Assembly: GCA_963691655.1 (NCBI GenBank)
Contig: OY829326.1
Location: forward strand, 42,497,989 to 42,561,988
From: Toxonevra muliebris
Taxonomy: Eukaryota; Arthropoda; Insecta; Diptera; Pallopteridae
Length of the DNA: 64,000 bases
Direction of reading: 5' to 3'
Shown here: positions 53,401 through 60,089 of the stretch, in pieces
How the letters are laid out: every line of letters starts with the position of its first letter
Position numbering within the stretch: position 1 is the stretch's first letter
The notes under the pieces: generated by a model
Databases searched by the model: none
Told to the model about the DNA's origin: nothing
The model's input: the letters and a program-made list of their open reading frames with translations, nothing else
Translations under genes and position numbers: made by a program

Positions 53401-55186
53401 GTTAAACTAGAAGTAAAATGCCACGTTTTGGGAGTAAAAATTCGAATTTGTAGTAAAGTTTTAAGAATTATAGCAAAATATTAGATTTTGTCATTTTGAA
53501 AAATCATGGGGAATGTCGAACCACTTTGCAAATTGAGAAAATTCGAACAAATATTGATGTAAAACGTTTATTTAAGACTTCGTTATGACACACAATGATT
53601 TGAAAAATATTTACCTGCTTGGTTATACGCAAAAATGTCGAAAAAGCAAGGTAATTTTTAAAACACAAAAAAACCTTTTTGGAATCTCAAAAATCACTTG
53701 ATTATCGCAGACAGCACAAAATACTTCTCATCGGTTCGACTGCTAATGAAAAAATGAGATGAAGCTGAAGTAACACGATGGCAAAAGTTTCGTATAGAGC
53801 GAATGCCAGATAATGCAGATAAAACTAATGGTTCGACATTCCCCATGGTTCGAAATTCCCCACATTCCCCTATATTATGTGATTATGTAATGAATTTGGG
53901 TACTGATTTAAAATAAGTACCATAAACATTACTTAAGTACCGTTAATTATACGTCATTTTTTAGAATTTATCTAGAGATACATTGAGGTAATTAATTATT
54001 CATAATTTTTTTCATAAACCCCGGTATCTTACATGCTTTGTTCTTATGTAAAAATTTTATTGCATTTAAGAAAAATTACATTCGATCAATATAAGAAATT
54101 CGTATAAATTAATCTAATGAATTTGTTCATTGACTTAATGTACATAATCAGATTTTTACATTGGTTGGAAATTCTATGAACAGCGAAACATTCTCTTAAT
54201 GAATGGGTTCATTGGAATACATCAATGTACGTTTAAAAGCTTTTTGGTTCAGTGCAATTCAGATGAAACTTTAAGAAATTGATATTTAAATGACGGATCA
54301 GGTTTATATGTATATAAGAGAGGGGTTTGTCCATTGGGCGTGGCACTTTCGATACCACTTCAATGCGTTTTTGAGTATAAGTATCTCCGGAGCCATTCAT
54401 ACTACAGTATTGAGATTTGATATAATGACGTTAGTTGACAATCCCATGCTAAGGGAGAAATATGTGTGGAACTCTAAAAGGTAGCGGGCTTATAACCTGA
54501 ATATTTATTATGAGAGATCTCTGAAAATTTTCAATTGGCACAAATTCAAGCTCAATTAACCAGGGGTTACTGTACCACAAGCGAGTATCATAGTATGTAG
54601 TAATTATCATTAAATTAGGCGTGAGAAACAAGAAAAATAAAAAACACAATTCGATTGTGAGATAATAACAAAGTAAGAAGTTTATGTATGTAAAATATTA
54701 TTTAGAACAGCAAAATTAGTACTAGTACATTGCGGAGAGACAAACTGAATGATAGACAGAAGAACGATCCTAGGTGTACACAAGTGTGACATTTATGTTC
54801 AGAAAGGTTCTATTCTCTTTCAACTAACTTTTCATAATTAAAGTTATTATTTTCATTTTAATGTCATGTGATGGGATTTCTTTCCTTCATTAGTAGCAAT
54901 TGCTTAAGTTGCTGTTTTAAGTCTTCTTTGTATGTATGTGTATGAGTGTGTGTGTGCTCCTTACCTGTTTCAATTGCCATTGTAGTGTTTTAATTTCAAT
55001 TTGTAATAATAGAACTCTATCTATTACGTCAAATGCCGATGATGAAGTTGACGCATTCATTGGAGTCGGTAGTCTGGCTCTAGTTCTGTCGCCTGGTCCT
55101 GATGCACATGCCCCACAATCTATTGGCAATGATACCATGTAACGAGAATCATCATTTTCTTTTGCCTCATCATTTAAATTGTGAAT
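31612..55186 (-). CDS. unidentified coiled-coil/Ser-rich protein gene, three 3' exons across a 22 kb intron
   Basis: Minus-strand exons 55186-54965 (222 bp, phase 0-0), 32871-32546 and 32482-31612 join in frame to 472 residues with TAA at 31614-31612. The first ends IDRVLLLQIEIKTLQWQLKQ at a GTAAGG donor. The second starts AESGLNMHRVVSQDM after TTTACAG, so the join makes one continuous heptad-rich segment ending FIDRFREYAKARKLEKNKEQ. Then come RSRSVYQDNG, a short conserved-looking block (DEEAFRLLRTIGNLLHTQQP) and a long Ser/Thr/Ala-rich tail. The first exon opens inside an open frame after an acceptor, so 5' exons are missing. The reading frame across the 22 kb intron fits, but the join is inferred. 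I do not recognise the family; a cytoskeletal or scaffold role would be a guess. Confidence 0.7.
32546..32871 (-). CDS. penultimate exon of the coiled-coil/Ser-rich gene
   Basis: Lies between TTTTTACAG (above 32871) and the GTATGT donor (below 32546). It carries the second half of the coiled coil (SQDMLHFIDRFREYAKARKL), a basic RSRS stretch, then an Ala-rich run, ending FTDYT and two bases of the next codon. It is only 63 bp from the last exon. Confidence 0.8.
32872..33464. other. start of the 22 kb intron, upstream of the CAP gene
   Basis: Contains two similar GTAAGAAGCTC blocks (33007, 33067), otherwise AT-rich. The promoter of the plus-strand CAP gene must lie here, but no convincing TATA box was seen. 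Confidence 0.4.
33522..34364 (+). CDS. secreted CAP/antigen-5-type protein, intronless
   Basis: 280 residues from the ATG at 33522. An upstream in-frame ATG at 33465 would add 19 residues before the hydrophobic stretch, which makes the second start the better signal peptide (ISITVLVYAFSIITPMMMF). After cleavage, NYCxxxxxDLCxxxKHxxC reproduces the N-terminal cysteine pattern of insect antigen 5. Next come GHNNIRNLAASG, WDSELAYLAEVHSGLC, ESGQNL and CYYVTCNYDMKNIVGN (the CAP1/CAP2-type block), then the C-terminal cysteines. Length is as usual for the family. CAP proteins are extracellular; fly members are often expressed in gut or male tract, and the role here is unknown. It lies on the opposite strand inside the large intron of the minus-strand gene. 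Confidence 0.9.
   Translation: MLQSISITVLVYAFSIITPMMMFHSINAYNYCSGSASDLCKKTKHLMCDTSVLKPEAKYLAHVPLTNKIRSLFIEGHNNIRNLAASGPEMATAMREVIWDSELAYLAEVHSGLCTTTADLCHNTARFQESGQNLFKAAGTERLLILKVINNTFESWLAEKANAGAAFAAKYAPTPTAEKFLLIVNDQVSRIGCAIAYGEYCGEKKERHCYYVTCNYDMKNIVGNRVYMHGDKIASKCSEWETGKSSQYKNLCHNTGKIFMPAKASPKALSSILKWMSIGT
34365..36353. other. gene-free intron stretch
   Basis: AT-rich. The stretch 35130-35480 contains related GTTGCACAG/GTGTGTC-type words and may be an old repeat. The open frames at 34492 and 35807 have no family signal. No gene supported. Confidence 0.4.
36354..36614 (-). CDS. small secreted propeptide with furin-type site (86 aa)
   Basis: The N-terminal 20 residues (MKFAVFAIFTIALFAVVITD) are a clear signal peptide. 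A short propeptide ends in RVRR, a furin-type site, releasing about 51 residues that begin QFLGGLPSIP and end KKLGSFIPNP. There are no cysteines; the C-terminal half (AIGNAFVDGFKKLGSF) could form an amphipathic helix. Such an architecture fits a secreted peptide hormone, antimicrobial or seminal peptide, but I recognise no named family. A degraded paralogue lies inverted at 43298-43622, with conserved residues on both sides of the cleavage site, which supports real coding. It is nested in the 22 kb intron of the minus-strand coiled-coil gene, on the same strand. Confidence 0.8.
   Translation of the reverse strand: MKFAVFAIFTIALFAVVITDAYPQGVTPGNIRVRRQFLGGLPSIPNNNAGANEPKDPISQAFRIPNAIGNAFVDGFKKLGSFIPNP
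36722..36730 (-). promoter_or_regulatory. TATA box of the 86-aa peptide gene
   Basis: GTATAAATA on the minus strand lies about 110 bp upstream of the ATG at 36614, implying a 5' UTR of roughly 75-80 bp. The homologous position upstream of the pseudogene reads TTTTAATACG, with the TATA core lost. A TTAA-flanked transposon sits just upstream of it. Confidence 0.65.
36757..37109. mobile_element. TTAA-flanked miniature element in a promoter region
   Basis: TTAA at 36753-36756 and 37110-37113 bracket 353 bp with ends CCCTTAAATGCC and, inverted, CCCTGAAATGCC (one mismatch in 12). The inverted paralogous locus shows an uninterrupted site at 43129-43132. The element lies about 20 bp upstream of the TATA box of the peptide gene. 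A direct duplication CCACTTCAGCGGC lies inside (36781, 36798). Confidence 0.85.
37350..39560. mobile_element. hAT-type element with perfect 8-bp TSD, host of a nested Tc1-like copy
   Basis: TAGTGTCCGA begins at 37350, its inverse TCGGACACTA ends at 39560, and CTTCCATA repeats directly outside both ends (37342-37349, 39561-39568). Multiple GGCCGAAGCCGAA-type subterminal motifs lie at both ends, in inverted orientation, as in hAT elements where transposase binds. No hAT transposase is readable in the roughly 980 bp that is its own. The remaining 1233 bp is a later Tc1-like insertion. Confidence 0.9.
38164..39396 (+). mobile_element. Tc1/mariner-superfamily transposon, inactivated
   Basis: TIRs AGGAGTGAGATTGAAAAAAT and its inverse (ending 39396) are flanked by TA on both sides. 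On the plus strand, from 38316, the frame MSEEKEVRLKIIKNFQ breaks early, then SGRKAARLAQCSDYLVRKVK is seen. From 38686 to 39264 the catalytic half is open (WQAICSCGKRSKSFVTVGS, TNLASCHYGKKALEWYQ, NCPELRPVGRYWALVKR). The D of NLASCH is lost or replaced by N, and the position usually E in RPVERYW is G, so catalytic residues are damaged as well as the frame. Confidence 0.9.
39569..41034. other. gene-free intron stretch
   Basis: AT-rich. A TCTA/TATC microsatellite lies near 40753-40772. The minus-strand frame at 40811-41020 is Cys-rich by chance of CAA/TGT words and has no family signal. No gene seen. Confidence 0.4.
41035..42223 (+). mobile_element. decayed transposon with ~200-bp inverted ends and a transposase scrap
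   Basis: ATTAAAGTGCATC at 41035 and its inverse ending at 42223 start long arms (to about 41235, and from about 42035) that match through CAGCTTATTTTA/GATGATCC, TTTCG, GAGCTGGATC and GGCTACTTTTGGCCAAA. Between them, 41630-41930 encodes in pieces MEHFWFQEDSSCQNRLFK, then YLKSKAYTNKPRTQDELKANI and ISAESLVETMENAEKEHIWPA. These match the C-terminal half of insect Tc1/mariner-superfamily transposases with a WGYVKSKVY-type block. Most of the gene is gone. Confidence 0.7.
42224..43049. other. gene-free stretch
   Basis: A GTATGTAT microsatellite lies near 42563-42580. AACCTCACCTAACCTAAAC at 42938-42956 resembles the (AACCT)n tails of the SINE/LINE copies in this window. Nothing coding. Confidence 0.4.
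43050..43600 (+). repeat. inverted duplication, arm B
   Basis: Matches arm A (36354-37190) in inverted orientation, from ATGATAACTAAAAATAATTG near 43059 through the 5' UTR block CAGCTTCAGTTAAGCACAAG near 43220 to the coding remnant. Arm B lacks the transposon and the TATA box of arm A. Confidence 0.85.
43298..43622 (+). pseudogene. broken paralogue of the 86-aa secreted peptide
   Basis: The ATG at 43298 starts MNFSNFAILTVALL, aligned with the signal peptide of the gene at 36614, but a shift of frame near 43330 leads the ATG frame to a stop after about 22 codons. The homologous product continues in the other frame: FTIVIIEVNTQGVAPGHIRV, then PRQLFERFPSNP. The furin site RVRR is RVPR here. The paralogue's FIPNP stop is replaced by IPIPLAQDAIELY, with a later stop at 43620-43622. 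A frameshift, loss of the cleavage site, read-through and loss of the TATA core together indicate a pseudogene. A single sequencing error could explain only the first. Confidence 0.8.
43640..44269. other. gene-free stretch
   Basis: An AT microsatellite (ATATAAATAAATATAAA) lies at 43745-43785, and TTTTATTTTATTTTATT at 44044-44060. Nothing coding. Confidence 0.4.
44270..45360 (+). repeat. 1.1 kb degenerate tandem array of GGTCTGAATTTTGGTTTGA-type units
   Basis: Dozens of imperfect units built on TTTTGGTCTGAATTTTGGTT run head to tail with spacing of roughly 20-30 bp. The array ends in GCTTTCCCAAAACC and ACTGCCACTGC, the same terminus as the short array at 27960-28262. Plus-strand bias is strong (T and G rich, C poor). 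It is not a coding repeat, since the units do not keep a frame. Confidence 0.75.
45361..46439. other. gene-free stretch
   Basis: AT-rich intron sequence. The short patch 46075-46180 (CCAATCGGC, TTCGGTGGAG, GGCAGACCC) has slightly higher G+C. Nothing recognised. Confidence 0.4.
46440..47290. mobile_element. relative of the long-inverted-end transposon, partial
   Basis: 46490-46620 matches the arm of the element at 41035-42223 (TTAGTTTATTTTAAGAAGAT, CCCAAAAT, AAGCTGGAT, GGGAAATTTTCC, TTACTTTTGGC). The rest is AT-rich, with the scrap CGTGATGACGAGGATAAGGT at 47220. The second arm was not found. A separate hairpin lies at 47043-47109. Confidence 0.5.
47043..47109. repeat. 66-bp near-perfect hairpin
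   Basis: CCAGAGAATTGATTTGG followed by TATAC-rich sequence, then its reverse complement CCAAATCAATTCTCAGG. Almost the whole segment is self-complementary, so it would form a cruciform or a stem of about 30 bp. Confidence 0.7.
47410..47937 (-). mobile_element. jockey-superfamily LINE 3' fragment
   Basis: An open frame of 175 codons reads KYAAFIWRPYHDCHIVRLER, then IQKVFMRSALR, YASRCSLLYLKSLHIRK, CPSLLKLVTFNVPARSLR and FNIGHYRTNYALNSPIVRAL. This is the conserved C-terminal segment (YxSxxWxPY...R.E.IQK.F) found after the RT domain in jockey-like elements. The 5' part is absent, as expected for a truncated insertion. The frame is still open, so the copy is not very old. Confidence 0.82.
48354..48967. 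mobile_element. outer palindromic element
   Basis: CAACCATAATGAAC then AGCTGGCTTAAGC on the left matches, inverted, GGCTTAAGCTGGCATATGCA then TATGGTTCCC on the right. It encloses the hAT-type element, which therefore inserted later. Ends are approximate. Confidence 0.5.
48457..48760. mobile_element. 304-bp hAT-type MITE with perfect 8-bp TSD
   Basis: It starts CAGTGTGGCCAA and ends with the inverse TTGGCCACACTG. CTTACGTG is directly repeated at 48449-48456 and 48761-48768. Internal AGCGC/GCGCT motifs occur near both ends. No coding content. Confidence 0.88.
49500..50150 (-). mobile_element. RTE-like LINE fragment (RT palm/thumb)
   Basis: On the minus strand: DETPKKLIQIVTLQRWKR, NISESLTNNTGFKSGRPLSF, FLLSIVLGEVMANVCFER, TCQLVDWDCNKL (where a YADD box would lie; it is degraded), IGLEINIKKTKAMRINH, then pieces like LASFQKNKN and CVKPTF. 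Order and wording match RTE-type reverse transcriptases from motif A-B to after the core. Frame changes are several. Confidence 0.78.
50166..50690 (-). mobile_element. LINE 3' end with poly(A), different family
   Basis: Minus-strand coding from about 50680: HRAIKLMGDSRVSSYIQSLE, HRRNVDSA, then (after a frame change) MRDLIPPVQMISRATRTASG, HAFHMDTVFQRT, FLCRTARLWNRLPANIFP and FKTNIHRYFSLFPPP, then a stop and 3' UTR ending in a 13-base A run (T run at 50166-50178). SRxTR...FxxRTARLWNxLP is the C-terminal signature of a widespread insect LINE group. 5'-truncated, one frameshift. Confidence 0.85.
50691..52332. other. gene-free stretch with one structured GC-rich patch
   Basis: AT-rich, apart from the structured segment at 51489-51610 listed separately. 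A small hairpin CTGAAGCTTTGCTTCAG lies at 51142-51158. No gene seen. Confidence 0.4.
51489..51610. other. three-stem RNA-like structure
   Basis: An outer stem ATGCTCG (51489-51495) with CGAGCAT (51604-51610) encloses two hairpins: GGATGCTGT (51504-51512) with ACAGCATCC (51547-51555), and TGCACAGTGC (51569-51578) with GCACTGTGCA (51591-51600). All pairs are perfect and the segment is far richer in G+C than its surroundings. It could be a structured RNA, a small-RNA precursor or a transposon remnant. It does not match a named RNA that I know. Confidence 0.45.
52335..54572. mobile_element. pogo-type element remnant, TA-flanked
   Basis: CAGTAATCCTCGGTTAATTG at 52335 is the inverse of the end at 54572 (CAATTAACCAGGGGTTACTG), with three or four mismatches, and TA flanks each end. 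CTCGGTTAA-type termini and TA targets are seen in pogo-like elements. No readable transposase remains in 2.2 kb, part of which is a later nested element. Confidence 0.6.
53313..53870. mobile_element. TA-flanked MITE with 26-bp inverted ends
   Basis: GGGGAATGTGGTGAATGTCG... at 53313 and its inverse ending CCCCACATTCCCC at 53870 differ at two positions in about 26; TA flanks both ends. Extra internal copies of GGGGAATGTCGAACCA lie near 53509 and 53838. It is nested in the pogo-type remnant. Confidence 0.85.
54575..54964 (-). other. end of the 22 kb intron next to the upstream exon
   Basis: AT-rich with a GTATGTATGTGTATGAGTGTGTG tract ending just before the donor (on the minus strand, just downstream of it). 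Nothing else seen. Confidence 0.4.
54965..55186 (-). CDS. upstream exon of the coiled-coil/Ser-rich gene
   Basis: The acceptor CATTACAG lies above 55186 and the donor GTAAGG below 54965; phase 0 at both ends, 74 codons. It encodes HNLNDEAKENDDSRY, a Gly/Ser segment, then FDVIDRVLLLQIEIKTLQWQ, a strong coiled-coil start. The first in-frame ATG (55138) is internal, and the frame is open to the acceptor, so more 5' exons are expected further right or outside the window. Confidence 0.72.
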
Positions 55187-56860
55187 CTGTAATGCAGAGA
55201 AGATTTAATAAATATGTGAAAAATTAAAGAAATATTTTAATAATGTTGCCAAGTGTAAGTTTGCTCATGTAACAAATTATTAAATATTTCCTAATTGCTT
55301 GCTTGTGTATATTAATAAAGAAACTACTTTACTATATATTTGGACTGGGTTAATTATGAGGAGTACATAAGTAGGTACAATGATGATAATGATTTGTATT
55401 TTTTACACTTGAAATTGAAATTAAGCAAAAAAAAAAAAAAAAACAAATAATTAAATAATAGAAATTTCGATTTGAAAACATGCATATGTAAGTAAACACA
55501 TATAAATATATACGCTTTGAAAATACGACTATGCATAGTTGGTTTACACACTTTTAACCTCAGAGAAAAATATTTGGTAGAAAAATCATATCTGAACACA
55601 ATTGTTCAGATTGTCAATGATATTGACGTGTTTTTCAAAAATATGATAGCCACATGGAAGTTTGCTTAGAAGAACAAGCAAATTCTTCAGCTAGAAAGGT
55701 GTGGGACCGCGTAGAGGAAGACGATCTTATCTTAGTGAGAAAGTCCATAATTCCATTAGATATTCTCTTGTCTTAAAACAATAGCAATTTTCGTATTCTT
55801 CATTGGAGAAATCTATCAATAGACTACAACTAGTTATGAATCCGAAAAAAAGTATTTGCGAAAACATGCAAGAGTTATCCACAACTCTTATAACAAATTT
55901 TAATTTTATTTTCTAGAGTGTATTACCACTACACATTTATAGAAATTTTTTTAAGAAATATTATACATATTTGAAGCATTTGTAAATAATTTTAACTTGA
56001 GTAAAGTTTTTTGCTAAATTTATTTCTGTATGCAATGCTGAAAGAAAACAATAAATGTGGTACTTATTCGGATTTTTGTTGTTGTTAATTTTATTTTTGC
56101 TGTAGAAGTAGGTCTTCTCTTGTAAATTATGACTAAATGAGCAAAAAAAAAAAAACTAGTTATTTTTATAATTATTTAAATCACAAAACAACCTAGAAAC
56201 ACTTTTTCCTTTGGTATTTTTATGGCTTTGACCTTAAAGTGATTGAAATAAAATATTTTTGTTTTATTCATTCACATAGAAATTGCAGCAAGAAAAAGTT
56301 TTGGAATTTCTTTAGCTTGGATTTAACTATTTTGATATATTTAAGTAATTTTAATTTACATTTGATTTCGCTTTTAAAATTTATTAGGAGTTTTAAGAAA
56401 AATTTTTATAATTAGCTTGTAAAAGAAATATGTTTCTTTTTAGTTTACAGGTGACTGATTGTTCATTTTTGAACCAGGCCTGAATCAGACAAAAACCGAA
56501 TCAAACCATTAATTTTTTATTAAATATTATTACTTTTTATTCAATAACTAAATGGTAGGCCCTCACTACGTTAGTCTTCAGCCCGTTTTTTTTATTTAAA
56601 ATTTGATTTGGTTATGTTAGATTAATCATTTTCATGTAACTCTATGATTTAAGTGTGAGTTGTGGTATCCCTGCCTGAATGCTCAAACTTAATAATAAAA
56701 AAAAAAATAGTATAAGCTAGTACATATATTGGGGTACTGTAAAAATCAAACTCAAATGTAAATTCAAAATCATTGTGGGTATTTATAAAAGAATTTTTTG
56801 CAAATTTTATCCCATTTCTCTTATCTCTATAGATTTCCTAGCAATCAGTTGAAATTCCTT
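55187..56860. other. gene-free stretch
   Basis: AT-rich with poly-A/T runs (55424-55441, 56147). No exon with both a splice acceptor and an open frame matching the minus-strand gene was identified here. Confidence 0.35.
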
Positions 56861-56869
56861 ACTATCGAC

Positions 56870-57250
56870 TTCCAGTGGGATGCTAGGAAGAAAGAACATT
56901 CGGTCATGTTGGTCTGCCTATGGTGTGTGGGCGACAAAAAGCCAACAACAACATCTAATTGGGATGTTCAATATAAATTTCACTGATACCAGCTTTCCCG
57001 AAAAGAGTGGGGCAACGGACGAATTCAAAATGTACTGCGACGAGGAATATTCTGAGAGAGACTGGCCTTTGATTCGGCCATGACAACATTAAATCGATTA
57101 AACAGTCCAGGGAGAGACTTACGGACCTAACCCAAAAGCTCAAAGTTGCTCTAGTATGAGTCCTCGGGTATCGGATTATAGAGGATAACACACAAACGAG
57201 ATTCATCGGAAGGGCTCTGGCATGTTTAGTGTTTATGCCACCAAGCTTAG
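56870..57250 (+). pseudogene. coding remnant of unknown family
   Basis: The plus-strand frame 56880-57083 gives CWSAYGVWATKSQQQHLIGM, FPEKSGATDEFKMYCDEEYS and ERDWPLIRP. After a one-base shift it continues HDNIKSIKQSRERLTDLTQK, then (past a stop) VLGYRIIEDNTQTRFIGRAL. The sequence is protein-like, charged and GC-richer than its flanks. It may be a decayed transposon or a degenerate gene; not recognised. Confidence 0.4.
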
Positions 57251-57868
57251 TGAAGAGTGAAATTTAAAAAAATATATATATTTTTTGAGATTCAATTGTA
57301 GTAGATAGGACAGCTAAACAACATGCAGGACGTTTTTTAAATGTTTTGGTTTGGAAATTTTTTTTTACACATTTTCTTTAAATAGCAGAGCATTGTGTCC
57401 AAACTACAATTGGAAGAGATTATCGCAACTTAACAAAATTTGAAAGTGTATCTCAAGACAGACGGCAATAATTATTGGCTTCAGGCCTTATAGTGAGAAT
57501 GAAGTAAAAAGAAACTCATTTTCATTTTCTCTGCTAATGCCCGGTGCTAAGGCAAACCAGGGCGAAAACCTTAAACAAAGTTTACTTCAGCAACCTCGGG
57601 GGACTTTTTGCAATATGAACGAAATTTAACCAATCAACACCTATTCTAGTTTGAAATTAGAAAACTTCAATTTAAAACCAGAATAGTCAATTGAAAATCA
57701 GAAACTGTGCGTCTTCTTGAATTGAGTAAATATTATTTTGAAAAAATCAATAGATAACGGGTCGTGGAAGAGAATCACTCCCATCAGCACGCTACAGTGA
57801 GGGTAATATTACTCACTCCCAAAAAAGTAGTGTTTGAGTCCTTATTCGCCAATGTTCAATCGTATTAA

Positions 57869-58199
57869 CCCTTTCAAGCCGAAGTTTTTTCTTAAAATCT
57901 GGTTGAGCTTGTTTAATATTATAAATAATAAAAAAAATAAATAAATAAATGTGTTCAGGGTCCTCCATCCTTACTGTTATGCTTAAGTTTTTCAAAAGAG
58001 CATAATGTTTGTTATACCCTTAGAAGCCAGGAATTGTATTAAAGGCAACTTTTGGCGGTGATGCTGCGTATACATAATCTACGCATTAACATCCAGAATT
58101 AGTATTTTAACATAAAAGAATACTCAATTAAAATATCTACTATTTTACTTGAATTTCCGAACATTGCTGGGACATATAATCCCAGTAGGGGTGAAAGGG
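57869..58199. mobile_element. TTAA-flanked MITE with CCCTTTCA ends
   Basis: TTAA (57865-57868 and 58200-58203) brackets CCCTTTCAAGCCG and, at the other end inverted, CCCTTTCACCCCTA. The 331-bp interior has no coding content. Its termini resemble those at 14521 and 36757. Confidence 0.78.
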
Positions 58200-58519
58200 T
58201 TAAAAGCACACATTCATAAAATAGTTTAAAATAGTGCAGCAAGAGGGTATTACATATTAATAAATATCTTTTCAACATAAATAATCAATAATAATTCCAG
58301 TTCAGATAATAAATTGTAATTTTCTGATTTTTTCTGATGAGTAAAGCCAGAAGACCAGTTTACTAATTTTTACAATATTCCTATACTTTCAGTTAAAAAA
58401 TATATGTGAATTAAAAAAAAGAATCTTTTATTTTAAAAATATACATTTAATTTATAACTTAATTTGAATTTAATACACATTCAATTAAAATTTAATACAC
58501 ATACAAAATTGTTTGATTT

Positions 58520-58834
58520 TCAACCATAATTATTGTAAGTTGGAGCAACATAATACGGATACGGATATACAGCAGGATAACTGGGATAACTAGGATACCT
58601 AGTTGGATAACCTGATGAATAATTCGGTATTACACCATACGCGTTCCCAGTTGCAGTAGCATGTGCAGTTGCATGCGCAGTGGCATAGCCATAATCATTC
58701 GCCACATGCGGCGGTAATGGTGGAAGTGTGCGTTTCACTATTTTATGCTCTCCACTTCTATTGATAACTCCTGCAAAACATGTTGTTGCTGCGATAGAAC
58801 ACAACAATAATATAACACATTCAATATATTTCAT
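58520..58834 (-). CDS. small secreted Tyr/Pro-rich protein (104 aa)
   Basis: The signal peptide MKYIECVILLLCSIAATTCFAG is followed by a short segment ending IVKR, a dibasic site, then PPLPPHVANDYGYA. Next comes a repeat (ATAHATAHATATG) and a Tyr/Pro/Ser tail (YPTRYPSYPSYPAVYPYPYY). TGA lies at 58522-58520. The composition resembles secreted structural proteins of insect cuticle, eggshell or silk-like secretions. No cysteines follow the signal. A TATA box lies 56 bp upstream, which supports a compact one-exon gene. Family not identified. Confidence 0.78.
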   Translation of the reverse strand: MKYIECVILLLCSIAATTCFAGVINRSGEHKIVKRTLPPLPPHVANDYGYATAHATAHATATGNAYGVIPNYSSGYPTRYPSYPSYPAVYPYPYYVAPTYNNYG

Positions 58835-58889
58835 TTCTCACTTTTGAAGGTAAATTGCGTACTAAATTTGTTAACGGAAAATGTTGGTG

Positions 58890-58897
58890 CTTTTATA
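58890..58897 (-). promoter_or_regulatory. TATA box of the Tyr/Pro-rich protein gene
   Basis: TATAAAAG on the minus strand, about 56 bp upstream of the ATG at 58834, would give a 5' UTR of about 25-30 bp. This is a canonical fly TATA sequence at a fitting distance. Confidence 0.65.
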
Positions 58898-59040
58898 AAT
58901 GAGTCCCGTAGTAATACTTCAGTTGCTCTATTTAATTTTTGTGCTATTGATAAAAATGTCTGGTATGTTTTGCTTTTATTTTTTATTTTATTTTTGGATT
59001 TGTATATTCTTGAAAATATTTGTTTTAATTTTAATATCAA

Positions 59041-60089
59041 TAATACTCAGTTTATTAAGAATAATGGATGAATTTAATACACAAAAAAAAAAGAAGAGAG
59101 CGAGGGAGAGAATGAGAGACACACTCTTTACTGAGAATTTACTAATAAACAATTTTAGAAGAACAATGTGTGTAAATATTAAATATTAACCTCGAATTAA
59201 AATAAATATTGGCATAAAAATGAGGTTGATATTTTTTTTTTTATATTTTAAACAAATACATGAACTCAAAAATAATTAGTCAGGGAAAACCTTCTTGAAC
59301 AACAAAAATATAAAATTTTGTAAAGTAAGCGAAAACCAAATATTATTTGTCGATTCGTTATAGTTAGATAATGTGTTTTACAGCTCTAAAGAAAATCAAG
59401 TAAGCTTTATCTTTGGCAATTGGAATAGTCAGCGAACTATTTAACTCAAAAATCGGTTGGATTCCATTTCTAAGACTCACCAATTCGGGTAAGCAAGTAA
59501 GTTACAAGCCATATTCTTTCATACAGCCTTTATTCTGCTTTATTCCTTTTCGTTGCTAGTTTCGTTTCATACTTCGGCAACGCATTTTTTGTTTAATCAG
59601 TAGCATAACGTGTGTACAAATCATTACCATAATAAAAGATACTGGGTTCCCGGTGAGAAATCGAAGGCATAACAATGAACAAGCAAAGCTATTTTCTACT
59701 TATGTGAATAAAATTCATTTGCAGAAGGGTTAGGGGTCAATGGAAATGGAATTTATAGATTTCCATGAAAATTTTTAGCCTTAGCGTAATATAGAACAAC
59801 GGATATAAGATGAAAATCTTGTTGGCATTAGGATTAAACATTTAATAAATGAAAAATGAAAAGAAGAATCCTTTGAAATTTCTTCAAGCATTTACAGGAC
59901 CTGGAGTGCGTTGATAGGCATATGCAAAAAACTTTGATGATTTCATCAGAGTGTTCGACAAAACATGAAACTTGGCTTTAAAGTCGAAGATGAATATACC
60001 CATCGAAAATATCGAAGGCATCCCTAATCTGGGCAATATCGTAATGCCAAACGGAGGCACCAACACAGAGGAGATCCTAAGTAGAATCT
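59041..60089. other. gene-free stretch
   Basis: AT-rich. The open frame at 59972 leads into the LINE fragment and may be part of its damaged 5' side (IPNLGNIVMPNGGTNTEEIL), but that wording is not recognised. Nothing else seen. Confidence 0.35.
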
